Below are positions 35,846 through 45,984 of a stretch of DNA of 64,000 bases, piece by piece. Position 1 is the first letter of the stretch, and each line of letters begins with the position of its first letter. The position numbers were made by a program, and so were the translations under genes. Origin of the DNA: Symsagittifera roscoffensis (taxonomy: Eukaryota > Xenacoelomorpha > Acoela > Convolutidae). The stretch is from positions 30,754,318-30,818,317 of the forward strand of contig NC_087068.1 of NCBI RefSeq assembly GCF_963678635.1. Direction: 5' to 3'. The notes beneath the pieces were generated by a model. That model made no database searches, was not told the origin of the DNA, and saw only the letters and a program-made list of their open reading frames with translations.

Positions 35846-36760
35846 ATCAAAAGTATCATAGTTACCGAGGTTAGTCAGGAATCCTTCCTCGCAAATTCCA
35901 GTCAAAAACCTAGAAAATTTCTAGATATGGAAGAATAAAGTACGGGTATATCAGATACTTAACTAGGCTGCGCGTTCGTCTCTTTGACTCTGCAAATAAA
36001 AACATTCTTCGGATGTAGTTTTATCATTAATAGTGCCGAGTACAGAGACAGCGTTTGCAACCTGTATTGCGAGGGAGATTCTCTTCTGAAAAAAAACTAC
36101 CTGCGCTGGGTTCCTAGGTACACGTGCTCAAAATCTTAAAGAGCTTATTTGGAAAAATCTCAGTCCTAGGCCCGCCTCACCGTGAATTTCAAAAGCTAGT
36201 GGTTGGAAAATATATCCATCATTAATTGAATCTCTATATTTGTCAGATTTTTGATCTTCCGCCTCGGCCGTTCCGGTGTTACAGTCCGAGCCTGCGCTTA
36301 TTCTACTATGGGCTAGGGAGTCAACTACCGTTACATCCCACAGGAGCTGCCTACCAACAGACCATGGGACGAGCGTCAAACAGTCTGGTCGCTTCTGATC
36401 AAAACTGTGGATGTGTCGTGGCTCTTAAACAGAAGAAATATGAATGGAGGCAACATTTTGCTTAATGAAATCATTCAAAATGGAATGCCTAGAAAATTTC
36501 GCTGCACTTTTCAGACAAGATAGGCCAGGCCAGTCATCTTAGGTTACATCTTTTCCGCAGGCGCATCTATTTCTTTTTACTAATTTTTGATCCTAGGTGG
36601 AGTTCAGTCGCGATGCTAAGCTGCTGATTTGACAAACATATACTTGGAATTTTACACACTAGGACATTTAACCACTGCGATCCGAACCTATCCTGGTGAG
36701 CCTTGAACTTTTTGGTGTTTTAATTGTAATATCAAAAATCTTGTTAATTTTTCGATCAGC
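35846..36760 (-). mobile_element. Non-LTR retrotransposon fragment, REL type (copy B)
   Basis: Best-preserved frame 36128-36379: LTLVPWSVGRQLLWDVTVVD, then FQPLAFEIHG. It parallels 45985-46900 both in protein and in 3' DNA: AAAAGTATCATAG near 35853 matches the same word near 45988. The zinc-knuckle region near 36480-36600 is broken by stops. Copies B and E belong to the same family. Confidence 0.6.
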
Positions 36761-36854
36761 AAAACGGCTGGATCAACTAGATGATTGGTGACGTGTAACA
36801 GTCGTCTAACAAAGTCACATAAAAAGTTGAGATAAAAAAATGAACAGACGCCAG

Positions 36855-37745
36855 TCTGAGCTTCGCACCACTTGCAATACGAAACAGGAAAGCCGCTTGA
36901 AACAAGATAAATGCAAAAAAGTTATGTCTATTATTTTGAACCGAGCTAGTTTTGACACAAACAAAACAAGATACTAGAATGGTAGATTCGCATCAAAAGA
37001 AAATTTACCAAGCGGTAATAAAGCTAAAAACACCCTATGAAAACGCTAAAACCTATTGAACCAAGATCATAAAAAAAATCGAAAAAACCAAAAAAATGGA
37101 GAAAATTATAGACAAAGAAAAGTTGTTAAGTCCACCTCACACTCAAAATACCCACACACACAAGAAAAAACGTTTTAACTCCTCGAACGACGGAATTTCA
37201 TGAAGCTCAGCCGATATACACAAGATATTATTTGAACTTACTTAAGCAGCGCTGATTTTACATAGATATTTGGAACTCAAGTGACTTCGTAACTTTTATT
37301 GGTTGGGAGTGGCTAAGTCACCCCAAAACGTTGTGTACTTAGTTCTAGTAAGAGCGTCTCATAGATGTCATTACGACCTTCAGTTGTTGGAAGAGGCCGA
37401 AGTGAGGATTGACCGAAAAACCAATCAGATAATTTCCTCTGCAGAAATCATCTGGTTTAATAAGGCTCTGTAAAGTATGCCCTAATCTCTGAAAGAAAGT
37501 CCTCAAAAAAAGCCCAAGCCAGGACCCTGCCGACGAGAAACTAGAAATCATTGAGGAGCGACTGACAGAGAACCAAAAATCAACCAGAGTTACACTGCAA
37601 AGTTAGAGGAAAAATCAGAGGCTCAACTTAAAAAAAATTGAAACAAGCTTTGAGGAAAAAAATCAATGCAATGATACTAGCAAGTGCAAATTCCAGTTGC
37701 AATTAACAATGCAATTAGAAAGGTACGGCGAAGCCAATCAGGTAA
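36855..37745. other. Repeat remnants, no gene
   Basis: A class i repeat 5' end (gagcttcgcaccacttgcaa at about 36858) is followed by AT-rich sequence without recognisable coding potential. Confidence 0.4.
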
Positions 37746-37899
37746 GAGCAAGGAGAAGATAATGAAGAAAACGCTTGCGCAATAAGACAGTGAACGAGAA
37801 GACTTGAGGAGGCGCGAAAACAATCCTGGACTTTTTGATGTACCCAAAAGGAAACAACAAAATTCAGGAGAACGGGGAAACTGATGACCTTAGACCCAG

Positions 37900-38690
37900 G
37901 CCTTAGGCTGTCAGTAACCTTCTCCCAGAGATGAGATGGAGAAAGTCATCCGTCTATGAAAATCAACAATGAGAAATCGAAAACAAGGCCAATGAAACTC
38001 GTAATCAAGAACCGTTAGGAGCGGGCCAACATTTTCCGATCCCTGATAATTCTAAAGAAGTGCCGCATTGAAGAACACAGCAAGTTTAGTGTTTCTCACG
38101 ATTACTCGAAAGAAGGACGGGAATTAATTCGATATTTGATTACAATAGAAGGACGGAGAGAAATCCACAAAGCAACGATACAGTTTTGTAGACAGTACAT
38201 CATAGCTTAAGACACGACGCCGGAAAAAAGAGTCTTCACTAATGGCAAACTGCTGACTAGAGGCGGCGTACGCAGGCTTGCTCTATAATGTTCACAACCA
38301 GTTCTTAAGAGAAACCGACTATGCTACGGCATAATAATAATGACCGAAACTTTGCTGACACCTGATTTTAAAAGCAGCGAACTGTTCCTCCCAGACTACA
38401 ACACGCGCAGAACTGATCGCCCACCCAGAAGTTAAATTTCAACATACGGTGGAGTTTTAGTTGCGGCTAAAACGACATAAAAAAAACAGAAGTATCTCTC
38501 TCATGTATTATTACTTTACAATCCACCAAAGGAAAGTAAAAATCAATTCTTGCTGGAACATGCTGACAATTTTTGGGTTTTCCAAACATATATCTCTTGG
38601 GGACTTTATTCTCACTGAAGACTTCAACATGGACGAAACAAACTGGTACACCTAACAATCGTCAAATGACTTTCTGAGCTACCTTATCAA
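37900..38690 (+). mobile_element. APE-type LINE fragment (ORF1 RRM-like part plus endonuclease part)
   Basis: Reading + with frameshifts: RPMKLVIKNR and IEEHSKFSVSHDYSKEGREL (ORF1-like RNA-binding region). Then MTETLLTPDFKSSELFLPDY, then GGVLVAA, then GDF...TEDFNMDETNWYT, which are apurinic-endonuclease-type landmarks (TETWL, GDFN..NW). Heavily decayed. It abuts a (TAG)7 microsatellite at 38706-38726. Confidence 0.5.
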
Positions 38691-38766
38691 TTTAGTCATT
38701 GAAAGTAGTAGTAGTAGTAGTAGTAGGGTAAGCTTAAGGATTTCTCCATGGGTCTTGAACCCTCGT

Positions 38767-41523
38767 TTATAAGTTCATAATTTTTCCCGGTGGGTTGCAG
38801 TTTCCACACCAGCAAAGAATTCTCCACATACACAAGTTGTTTTCTGCAAAATTTCTGTTGAAGAATTTCCAAAACGTGTTTGTTATAGATATTTTCAGGC
38901 TGTCAAAATCTTGATTTTCGAAGTCCACAATTTGGCTAAAGTAGTTGTATAGCGTATTAGAACGTATATAATAATTTTCATTTGACTTTTTCAGTCTTGT
39001 TGCATGAACAGCAATCTCACCACGTGTTGCTTGTCTCGTTCGTGATTCGTTTTTATGAATAATTGTATTCAAATCAATGTCATGTTTATTTTTTAGTAGT
39101 GAAACTAAGTACAATATGTCGTTTAATTCAAAGTACATTGAGAGTGGAAGGAGCTGTAAAAATTTCAGTCTTTCAGTATAACTCATTTTGAAGTTATTTG
39201 TAATCCAAGAAGTCGCTCGTTTTTGTACTCTTTCTAGTTGTCTTAATTCTGCTTTGTTCGGATACCATGTTTGCGATGCATAGCTTATGATTGGTACGAT
39301 TCATCCGCAGTATAAGTTTAATTTTGACTTAAATGATGTTTTTTTCGAGATATTTCGGTTGATTTTGTAAAAAGCTCCCATTGCTTTTGATATGCGATTT
39401 TCAGCATTTACTGACCACGAAAGGTTGTCATACATTAAAATACCTAAGTCTTTTTGGGTCTTTGCGGTATCAACATTTGTATTAAATAGTGTAACTTCCA
39501 TTTTCCCTTTGAGGTTTAACAGATTACATTTATCTTCAATCAGCGGCATTTTATTTTCTTTGCACCATTTTTCAACATTTGCCGTGTCTTTTTGCAGATG
39601 AATTTCTTCAGTAGACAAGATCTTCATATCGTCACAATAGCCAAAACAATTCGAATTCTCAATGCATTTGGTAAAGTCGTTAATGAATATGATAAAAAGT
39701 AGAGGGCCAAGAATTGAGCCCTGTGGTACACCGCTAGTTACTTCTTTCAGAGTTGATGAACTTTTATTGATTTTCACAAATTACTTTCTATCTGTTAGAT
39801 AGTCTTGTATTATGTCTTGTATTTGATTGCCTAAACCTATGTTCCGTAGTTTAGCGATTAGGATACTATGAGGAACTTTATCAAAGGCTTTAGAAAAATC
39901 TAGACAGAGGACTGATAGTGTTTGAACATTTTTGTCATCGTAGAGTTCATATACTTTGCTCAAAAATTGTACCATTTGTAGTAATGCTGACCTTTTTTTG
40001 CCGGAAGCCGTTTTGTGCGTTTTCCAAGAAAGGTTGAATTTTGGGGTATATATTATCAAAGATAATTTTTTCGAAGACCTTCGAGGCGGAGCATAAAAGG
40101 CTAATTGGGCGGTAGCACTCAACTGACGCCTAGTTCTTTTCTTTAAAAATTGGGGCCACTTGACTTGTTTTCCAGTAGGTCTGGAAGAGCCGCTTGATAA
40201 TGAATGTGCGGAAGAGAAGATAGAGCGATTTTGACAGAGTTTCAGAAAGATTTCTTAGGATTATATTACCTATACCATCAAAACCTGACGCTTTAATTGT
40301 TAAAAGATTTTTCAGAATGTATTCGATTATGGTTTCTTCAATGTGAATTTGTGTACAGATTTCTTCTGTAGGAGAACAGTTTGTTTTTCGTGCGAGAGGG
40401 TTAGGAATTGATTCCTTTTGATATACACTGATGAAAAATTCGTTAAAAATGTAGCTTTTTGGGTGTCATCTCTAGTGGATTTTTCCTTGTAAAACATTTT
40501 TTGGGGATATTGCCTGGAACTACTAATTTTGTTCAAGTATTTTTGCAGGTCACTGAATCGTCTACTGTTTGTTACTGTTTCTTCATAAATTGCTTGATCT
40601 TCAGTCAATGCTATTTGAAGATTTTTTTCCAGTTTTTTGTATTTTAGGATAAGGCTTAAATTAGGTTTGTTTTGCCGATCGATACGCCGTTTTAAGGTTT
40701 GTACTCTTTTTAGCATGTGAGCTAGGTTTTTAGCTGATACGCCAGTTTCTATCATTGTTCGTCTTTTCATAAGAAGTTTGTTCTCAATCAGAAATTCACT
40801 TGGGCTGAGCTCTTTTGACACAAAAAGAGTTTTGTCGTAGTTTTTCAATTTTGCCAAGGATATTAGTATCAGTCGTTTTTGCCATTCATTTGATACATTT
40901 ACAACTATTGTGCGTGGCCTTTTTCCTTTTTTATATTTTCCTAAACGTTTTAAATCTGTGATTTTTGCTTCAACTTTAAAGAACGCAAACAGTTTGTTCA
41001 CCTCTTCCAAGTCGTGTTCGTGTCTATCTCTTGAAATTTTTGAGTCAAGTTCAAGCAGTCCTCTTATCCGGATTCCGTTATAGCTTGATTCTGGTTTGTT
41101 TAAGGCAGGTTGCTTTGGCTCGTTTCTGTTTTGTGGTTTTTTGTTTGTTTCATCTATTTTTTGCTTAAGTGAATCTATCTCTTGTTTAAATGTAGACAAT
41201 TGTTCGGCGATTTCATTTAGTTTTGTTTCGGCAATGGATGGACGGGTTTCCATCAAATCGTTGATCATCGGCTCTTTCCTATTGTTTCCAACACAACAGT
41301 TACAGAGCAGGAGGACGTTCTGGCTGATCTTCGAAATTCCAAGGATGGCAGTTTCAGATATTCCAGTGCATGTTTTTGTCATGTGCATAACATCGCCACA
41401 GGCAATGAAATTAAAGATTTGACTATTGTTTGTGATCGGCTTTTTGCATGTTTTACAAGATTTCTCAGATGCTTGCGAGACGCTAGCATTTCTGCGTCTT
41501 TCTTTTGAGCCCATATTGCTCAA
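38767..41523 (-). mobile_element. LINE (CR1/L2-like) with ORF1 fused to the RT region, endonuclease absent
   Basis: A 398-codon frame (40327-41523) begins with a Cys/His zinc-binding segment (SCKTCKKPI, then MTKTCTG, then CNCC) and a coiled coil (EIAEQLSTFKQEIDSLKQKI). An RRM-like region follows (RGLLELDSKI, then RPRTIVVNVSNEWQKR). It then passes without interruption into the linker that normally joins endonuclease to RT (KYKKLEKNLQIALTEDQAIY, then LQKYLNKI). The RT follows across one frameshift and a few stops: ASGFDGIGN, ECYRPISLL, SVLCLDFSKAFDKVPHSIL, SGVPQGSILGPLLFIIFIND, YCDDMKIL, LGILMYDNLSW and SYASQTWYPN. The active-site box reads YCDD. No AP endonuclease motif is present between ORF1 and RT. 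Confidence 0.75.
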
Positions 41524-41577
41524 AAAATCTTCTCAGAACTGACACTCCAAGGTATAAAACCTCAGGAGAAGACCAGA

Positions 41578-42322
41578 CTAGAGAAGACTTATTGAGTTTT
41601 TTGATTCCCTTGGACTGATACTCCAAGGTATAAAAACCTCAGGAGAGACTAGTCTCATGAAAATCAGACTCACCAGATCTAGTGCGATGAGGATTGGGCT
41701 GCTTGTTTTTTCTTTGCTGCTGCTCTCTTTGATTTGGTGGGCCGTCCTCTGGATTTTGATCTTTGCTGAAGTACTAGTGAACGAAGGTTGTGACGTTTCC
41801 AAAAAATACTTTGTTGAGCAACTTCAGCTCAAGAGACGGAGGGGGATGTAGTTTAGAGAGGGCAGCAACTGTATCAATGTCGTTTTGTTTTTGTTTAGGA
41901 AGAAGTCGTTTTATCGCGTCGATGATGAGAGGTTTCGTCTTCCGTAACTTTTCAAAAATGTGAGGGGTACCGTCTCGACGAATGTATATGATCGCAGCTA
42001 TTTGATGCTAAAAATTCGTGATGATTTCAGTTAACTGCTCCGGGGAACACTTCCTATTAAAGTTTTTGGGATGTTTTGTGATACTATTGTTTGTCACGTC
42101 GTGCCAGAGAATGATTTCTCTGGATTTTAGGGAACCGTTTCTAAGTAACCACTGCAATTTCTTGAGTTTACTCACGTTGTTTGGGTTGAGGCTTAGTCCC
42201 GAATTTGCAAAAGTGAATCTTCGATACTTTACCCTTAGATCGTAGGGTAGGTAGTCAAGGGTCCTTCTGAGTGAGCTTGCTCCAACTACAATCATGTGAT
42301 CCACCAACCTGTGTCCACCCAC
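41578..42322 (-). pseudogene. Retroelement-associated ORF of unknown type
   Basis: The frame includes LVDHMIVVGASSLRRTLDYL, KYRRFTFANSGLSLNPNN, EIILWHDVTNNSITKHPKN and, in the extension, IAAIIYIRRDGTPHIFEKL and LELKLL. The order (V-G-A-S, later W-H-D-x-x-N-N) is faintly like an SGNH-type hydrolase, the class sometimes carried in LINE ORF1, but the catalytic pattern is incomplete. It contains stops, lies upstream of the LINE on the same strand and may be part of it. Confidence 0.35.
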
Positions 42323-42422
42323 TAGTGTCCACTGCGCGGTAGCAGTGGTAAATGAATCCAGTCAAAGTAATTTGAAGTATTTGCAGGGGACCACCACGGC
42401 TGTCCCAGTATATCATTAATTT

Positions 42423-42677
42423 ATGAATAAAAAAAACACGTTGATTTTAATACAACCGCATAGTCATGCTTCTCCATTAACGAATAAAATGATATCGCAG
42501 TTGTCTTATCTCATCTCCCTAAAAAGAAGTTGCAGTCAATCGGATGCTACTAACTGGGTAAGAACAAGAATATCGTTTTCACTAATGAGAAGTGCGATTC
42601 TCTGCCTCCGCGGAACACGTGAGCCAAAACATATTTCGACTACTGACCTCGACTTTAACTCAACACTCTTCAACTAA
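42423..42677 (+). pseudogene. Fragment of a retroelement ORF C-terminus
   Basis: The frame has SQSDATNWVRTRISFSLMRS, then AILCLRGTR. This Trp-(V/I)-R-x-(K/R)-(I/L)-S-F phrase is familiar to me from C-termini of large retroelement proteins in invertebrates, but I cannot assign the family. No start or upstream domain remains. Confidence 0.3.
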
Positions 42678-42964
42678 CTGATGAACAATTCCATTTACTA
42701 CACTCAAGGTAGCCTTTGACTCTATGCCTTTCACTCTTGAACCTGGAGCAGTAGATGTCATATTACAGTTTTAAATCACTTTTATTTATATATTTAATTA
42801 TTTATATATTTATTATGACGAGCAGAATTCAAGTCTTCCTCTCTGTTTAGACCTTGTGTTTAGTATCTCAGACTCGCTCGTAATCAGTGTTTTTGCTGGA
42901 AAAATACTCTAATCATCGCCCCATTGAATAGAATCTATCTCTAATTGATGATAGATTCCGGACA

Positions 42965-45322
42965 ATGATCATGAGATCACCGGACAATGATCATGCACAC
43001 CGGACAATGATCATGAGATTGGACCAGTTACGCAACGCCCGACAACTTCTGAAAGAGAAATGCACAGATTATTTTCTTCTCTCTGTTGCTTGGCATTCGC
43101 GTAGGGACACCAGAGCGGAACGCCTTACTATTCATGATAGACACAACAAAAAACTGGTGGGACTGGCTGCTGAACAGGAAAAACCCTTGAGATCTGTGGG
43201 AAATACTGTCAAAATTTTTGGTGATTTGAAGCCACCGAAGTATGTTATTGATCTGCTTTCATTGGGTCCCAAGCACCCTGTTCTGGACCAATTCAATGAG
43301 ATGCATTTTTTGGCAGATATCGACAAAGTACTGGCTCGGATGAAAAATTATGACTCAAATATTGATGCTATGAACGAAAGAAACGCGTTGACTGTTGGTT
43401 ATCTCAAGCAGATGAAGAGACAGAAGCCTGACCGCGCAGTTAAAATGGTTACTTCTTATCTCAAAAAGAACAACTTGAAGGCTGTGCCTTTCGATAAGGG
43501 TGCTGGCTACTGCTTGATATCTGCCGGAGATTATAACGAACGACTCTTAGAAGTTCTGAATGGAGAACAGTTCAAGCTTTTCGATGATTCTAGAAAGAAG
43601 GATGTTTTAATTGCGATTGAGTTGACGTTCGTTAGAAACCTCATGTCACTAGTTCGTGCGGGGAAGATCTCATCCGATTTATAAAGTAAATGCAGATCTA
43701 CGGGTGCTCAGCCGGCGAGACTGTATGGCCTGGCGAAAGTACATAAACAGAATACCCCGCTCCGTCCAGTTCTGTCTCTCCGGGGTAGCTGTTATGAGAA
43801 TCTTACCGAACAGTTGAGTAAATGGTTTGAGAAAATTGAAGAAGCCAAAATAGAGACATCTACTATCAATATCAAACGTGACTTGATGGAGGTGAGTTTA
43901 GAGGAAGACGAAGTTATTGTTTCTCTTGACGTCAAGAGCCTACATACCAACGTCTCTGTCCTAGAGTCGATCGATTTGGCAGCAGATATTCTCTATAATT
44001 CGGAGGAATTTACTCCTGTTGTTAAAGAAACTTTTAAAGATCTCATGAGATTGGCGGTTACAGACGTTTATTTTATGTGTGATGGCAGATGGTATAACCA
44101 AACTGATGGGGTAGCGATGGGTTCTTCTTTAGCAGTCATTGTTGCCAATATCTGAATGAAAAGTTTCGAAGAGAGAATCAGCAGACAACCACCTGATAAC
44201 TTCAACAGCAATGGTTCACAAGACAGCTATCCCTGTGGCAAGTGCATGTTGGAGGTCCTGGATGAAAGTTTCTCTATTTGCTGTGACGACTGTGACCGAT
44301 GGTTTCATCTTAAATGCACCAATTTAACCATCGGCCAGCTCAAAGGTATGGATGATAATTATTGGAATTGTGGTTGCGGTGCAGTATCGTCTAGACCTAA
44401 AGCAAAAATGTTTAGTAGGTACGTAGATGACATCCTGCGTTCGGTCAAGGTTGCTGAAATTGATCGCCTGTTATCATATGTGAATACGCTACATCCAAAC
44501 CTGGAGTTCACAATAGAATTACAGCTCAATGGGACGCTTCCTTTTCTCGATATGCTTATTAGACAGTCCGGCCGTACTATCGGCACAGAATGGTACAGCA
44601 AACCTACAGACACTGGACTCACCCTTGGGTTTCACGCCTGTGCGCCAACAAAATACAAGAGAAACATTGTTCAGGGCACCGTGCACAGAATTGATCACTC
44701 CACTTCCACTTGGGAGGCTTTTGATAAAGGTTTGCGGAAAGCAAAAATTGTTTGGGAAGCAAATCAGTTTTCTCCGGCTTTTTATGAAACCATAGTGACA
44801 GATTCTCTTCTTAAAATCAAGGAAAGCCAGGACACGACCACACAAGCAACAACCAATTCAACAAAGCCTGAACGTATCGAGAAACCAGTTATCCTGTTCC
44901 AGTATCGAGGAAAAGTGTCTGATATTTTCGCAAAAAGGCTGCAAAACTGTGGTGTTTCTACAATATTCACGTCCCGCAAACTCAGAACCTGTCTTCCCTC
45001 TTTGAAAACAGATTTCCCTAGGTATTTGACAAGTAGGGTGGTTTATGATATATCTTGTCCAGGATGTAATTCCTGCTATGTTGGACAGACCATCCGACAC
45101 CTGATCACCCGAAAAATTGAACACCTTAGAGATTCTGCCCCGGCGGGTAATCATTTGAAGGAATGCGGAGCAGACAAGGCTGCAGTTGAGGCGAGAATTT
45201 TGGCCAGATGTTTAGACACGAATAAACTTTTGACCTTAGAAGCGCTTTATATTTCGAGGAGAAGACCTGCCCTTAACACGCGCCAGGAATACCGGCAGCG
45301 GTACCTCACAGTCAAGTTGTGA
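42965..45322 (+). mobile_element. Penelope-like retroelement: RT with embedded PHD finger plus GIY-YIG endonuclease
   Basis: One reading frame (frame 2) runs 42965-45322, interrupted only by TAA at 43682-43684 and TGA at 44153-44155. In order: N-terminal region with LLSLGPKHPVLDQFNEMHFL and VPFDKGAGYCLI; RT motifs LYGLAKVHKQ, VSLDVKSLHTN (motif A), DGVAMGSSLA (motif B), RYVDDIL (motif C) and LPFLDMLI; then KYKRNIVQGTVHRI; and a C-terminal GIY-YIG-type nuclease with CPGCNSCYVGQTIRHLITRK, EHLRD and LEALYI. RT plus a GIY-YIG nuclease is diagnostic of Penelope-like elements. Unusually, a PHD-type finger (44234-44377) separates motifs B and C. Very little decay compared with its neighbours suggests recent activity. 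Three ~20-bp repeats (CCGGACAATGATCATG) at 42958-43018 overlap the presumed start. Confidence 0.9.
44234..44377 (+). other. PHD-type zinc finger inside the Penelope-like RT
   Basis: Cys/His order: PCGKC (C-x2-C), then CDDC (C-x2-C), then x4-H-x2-C in DRWFHLKC, then W-x-C-x-C in YWNCGCG. This fits the C4-H-C3 PHD consensus, with the Trp two residues before the final pair. The last pair is spaced C-x-C instead of C-x2-C. It lies between MGSSLA (motif B, upstream of the TGA) and YVDD (motif C, 44420-44431). PHD fingers commonly bind histone tails, so a chromatin-targeting role is inference. Confidence 0.8.
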
Positions 45323-45473
45323 GGTTTTTTAAGTCCGTTTGTTTTAGTCACATGACTAACTCGGTTCTTAATTGATGCTATTTTTATATTCCTTTTAATG
45401 TTAGTTTTTATATATTTTTTGTAATTTCTACACATCCATTTCCATTCCGGTTTTACAGGTGCTTTGTTTTTTA

Positions 45474-45512
45474 GATTAGCTGATGATGACTTTTATGTCG
45501 AAAACGTTTCTG
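45474..45512 (+). ncRNA. Possible hammerhead ribozyme core downstream of the Penelope-like ORF
   Basis: CTGATGA at 45480-45486, a short hairpin (GAC at 45488-45490 pairing with GTC at 45497-45499), GAAA at 45500-45503, then ACGTTTC, which could form a minimal stem III with cleavage after TTTC. This is the conserved order of a type I hammerhead, and Penelope-like elements are known to carry such ribozymes. Against it: an extra T between CTGATGA and stem II, and stem I pairs poorly. Confidence 0.35.
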
Positions 45513-45984
45513 GAATTTGTTTTACATTGATCTGCCGTTTTTACCACTCTAAATGATCGCATCAGAAAGAAAGGATACTCAGACTACTATAGCTAATGCT
45601 AATGCAGCTACCCCGATTTTATACCAAAATTTGATTCAAAATTGGAGAAACTAGGCCCAAATTAAAAAGCCGAGGAAACGACGCAATACCATTAATTTTG
45701 TTATAGATAACCCCTCAAAACCACATCAACATCGTTGAAAATTTTTTTCAACAGGATAAACTGGTTAAAGAAATACTCCTCGGAATGGAGAATTTGTTTT
45801 TAAAGATGAGGATTGCAAGGAAATATTTAACTACCGACCGGTAACGCTGCTGAACATTTTATATTTTGAACACTCGTGAAAGCCTTTGCATCACAGATTA
45901 GCGATAATCAAGATGGATAACGAACAAGAAGATTTGTTGTTAATCAACTACTATTTAGCTTTCTTTTTAAATGTAATCAGAAGG

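Noticed and set aside
43682-44155. In-frame TAA and TGA of the Penelope-like element as programmed recoding sites
   Set aside because: Two different stop codons, neither with an evident recoding context. Ordinary nonsense mutations are simpler.
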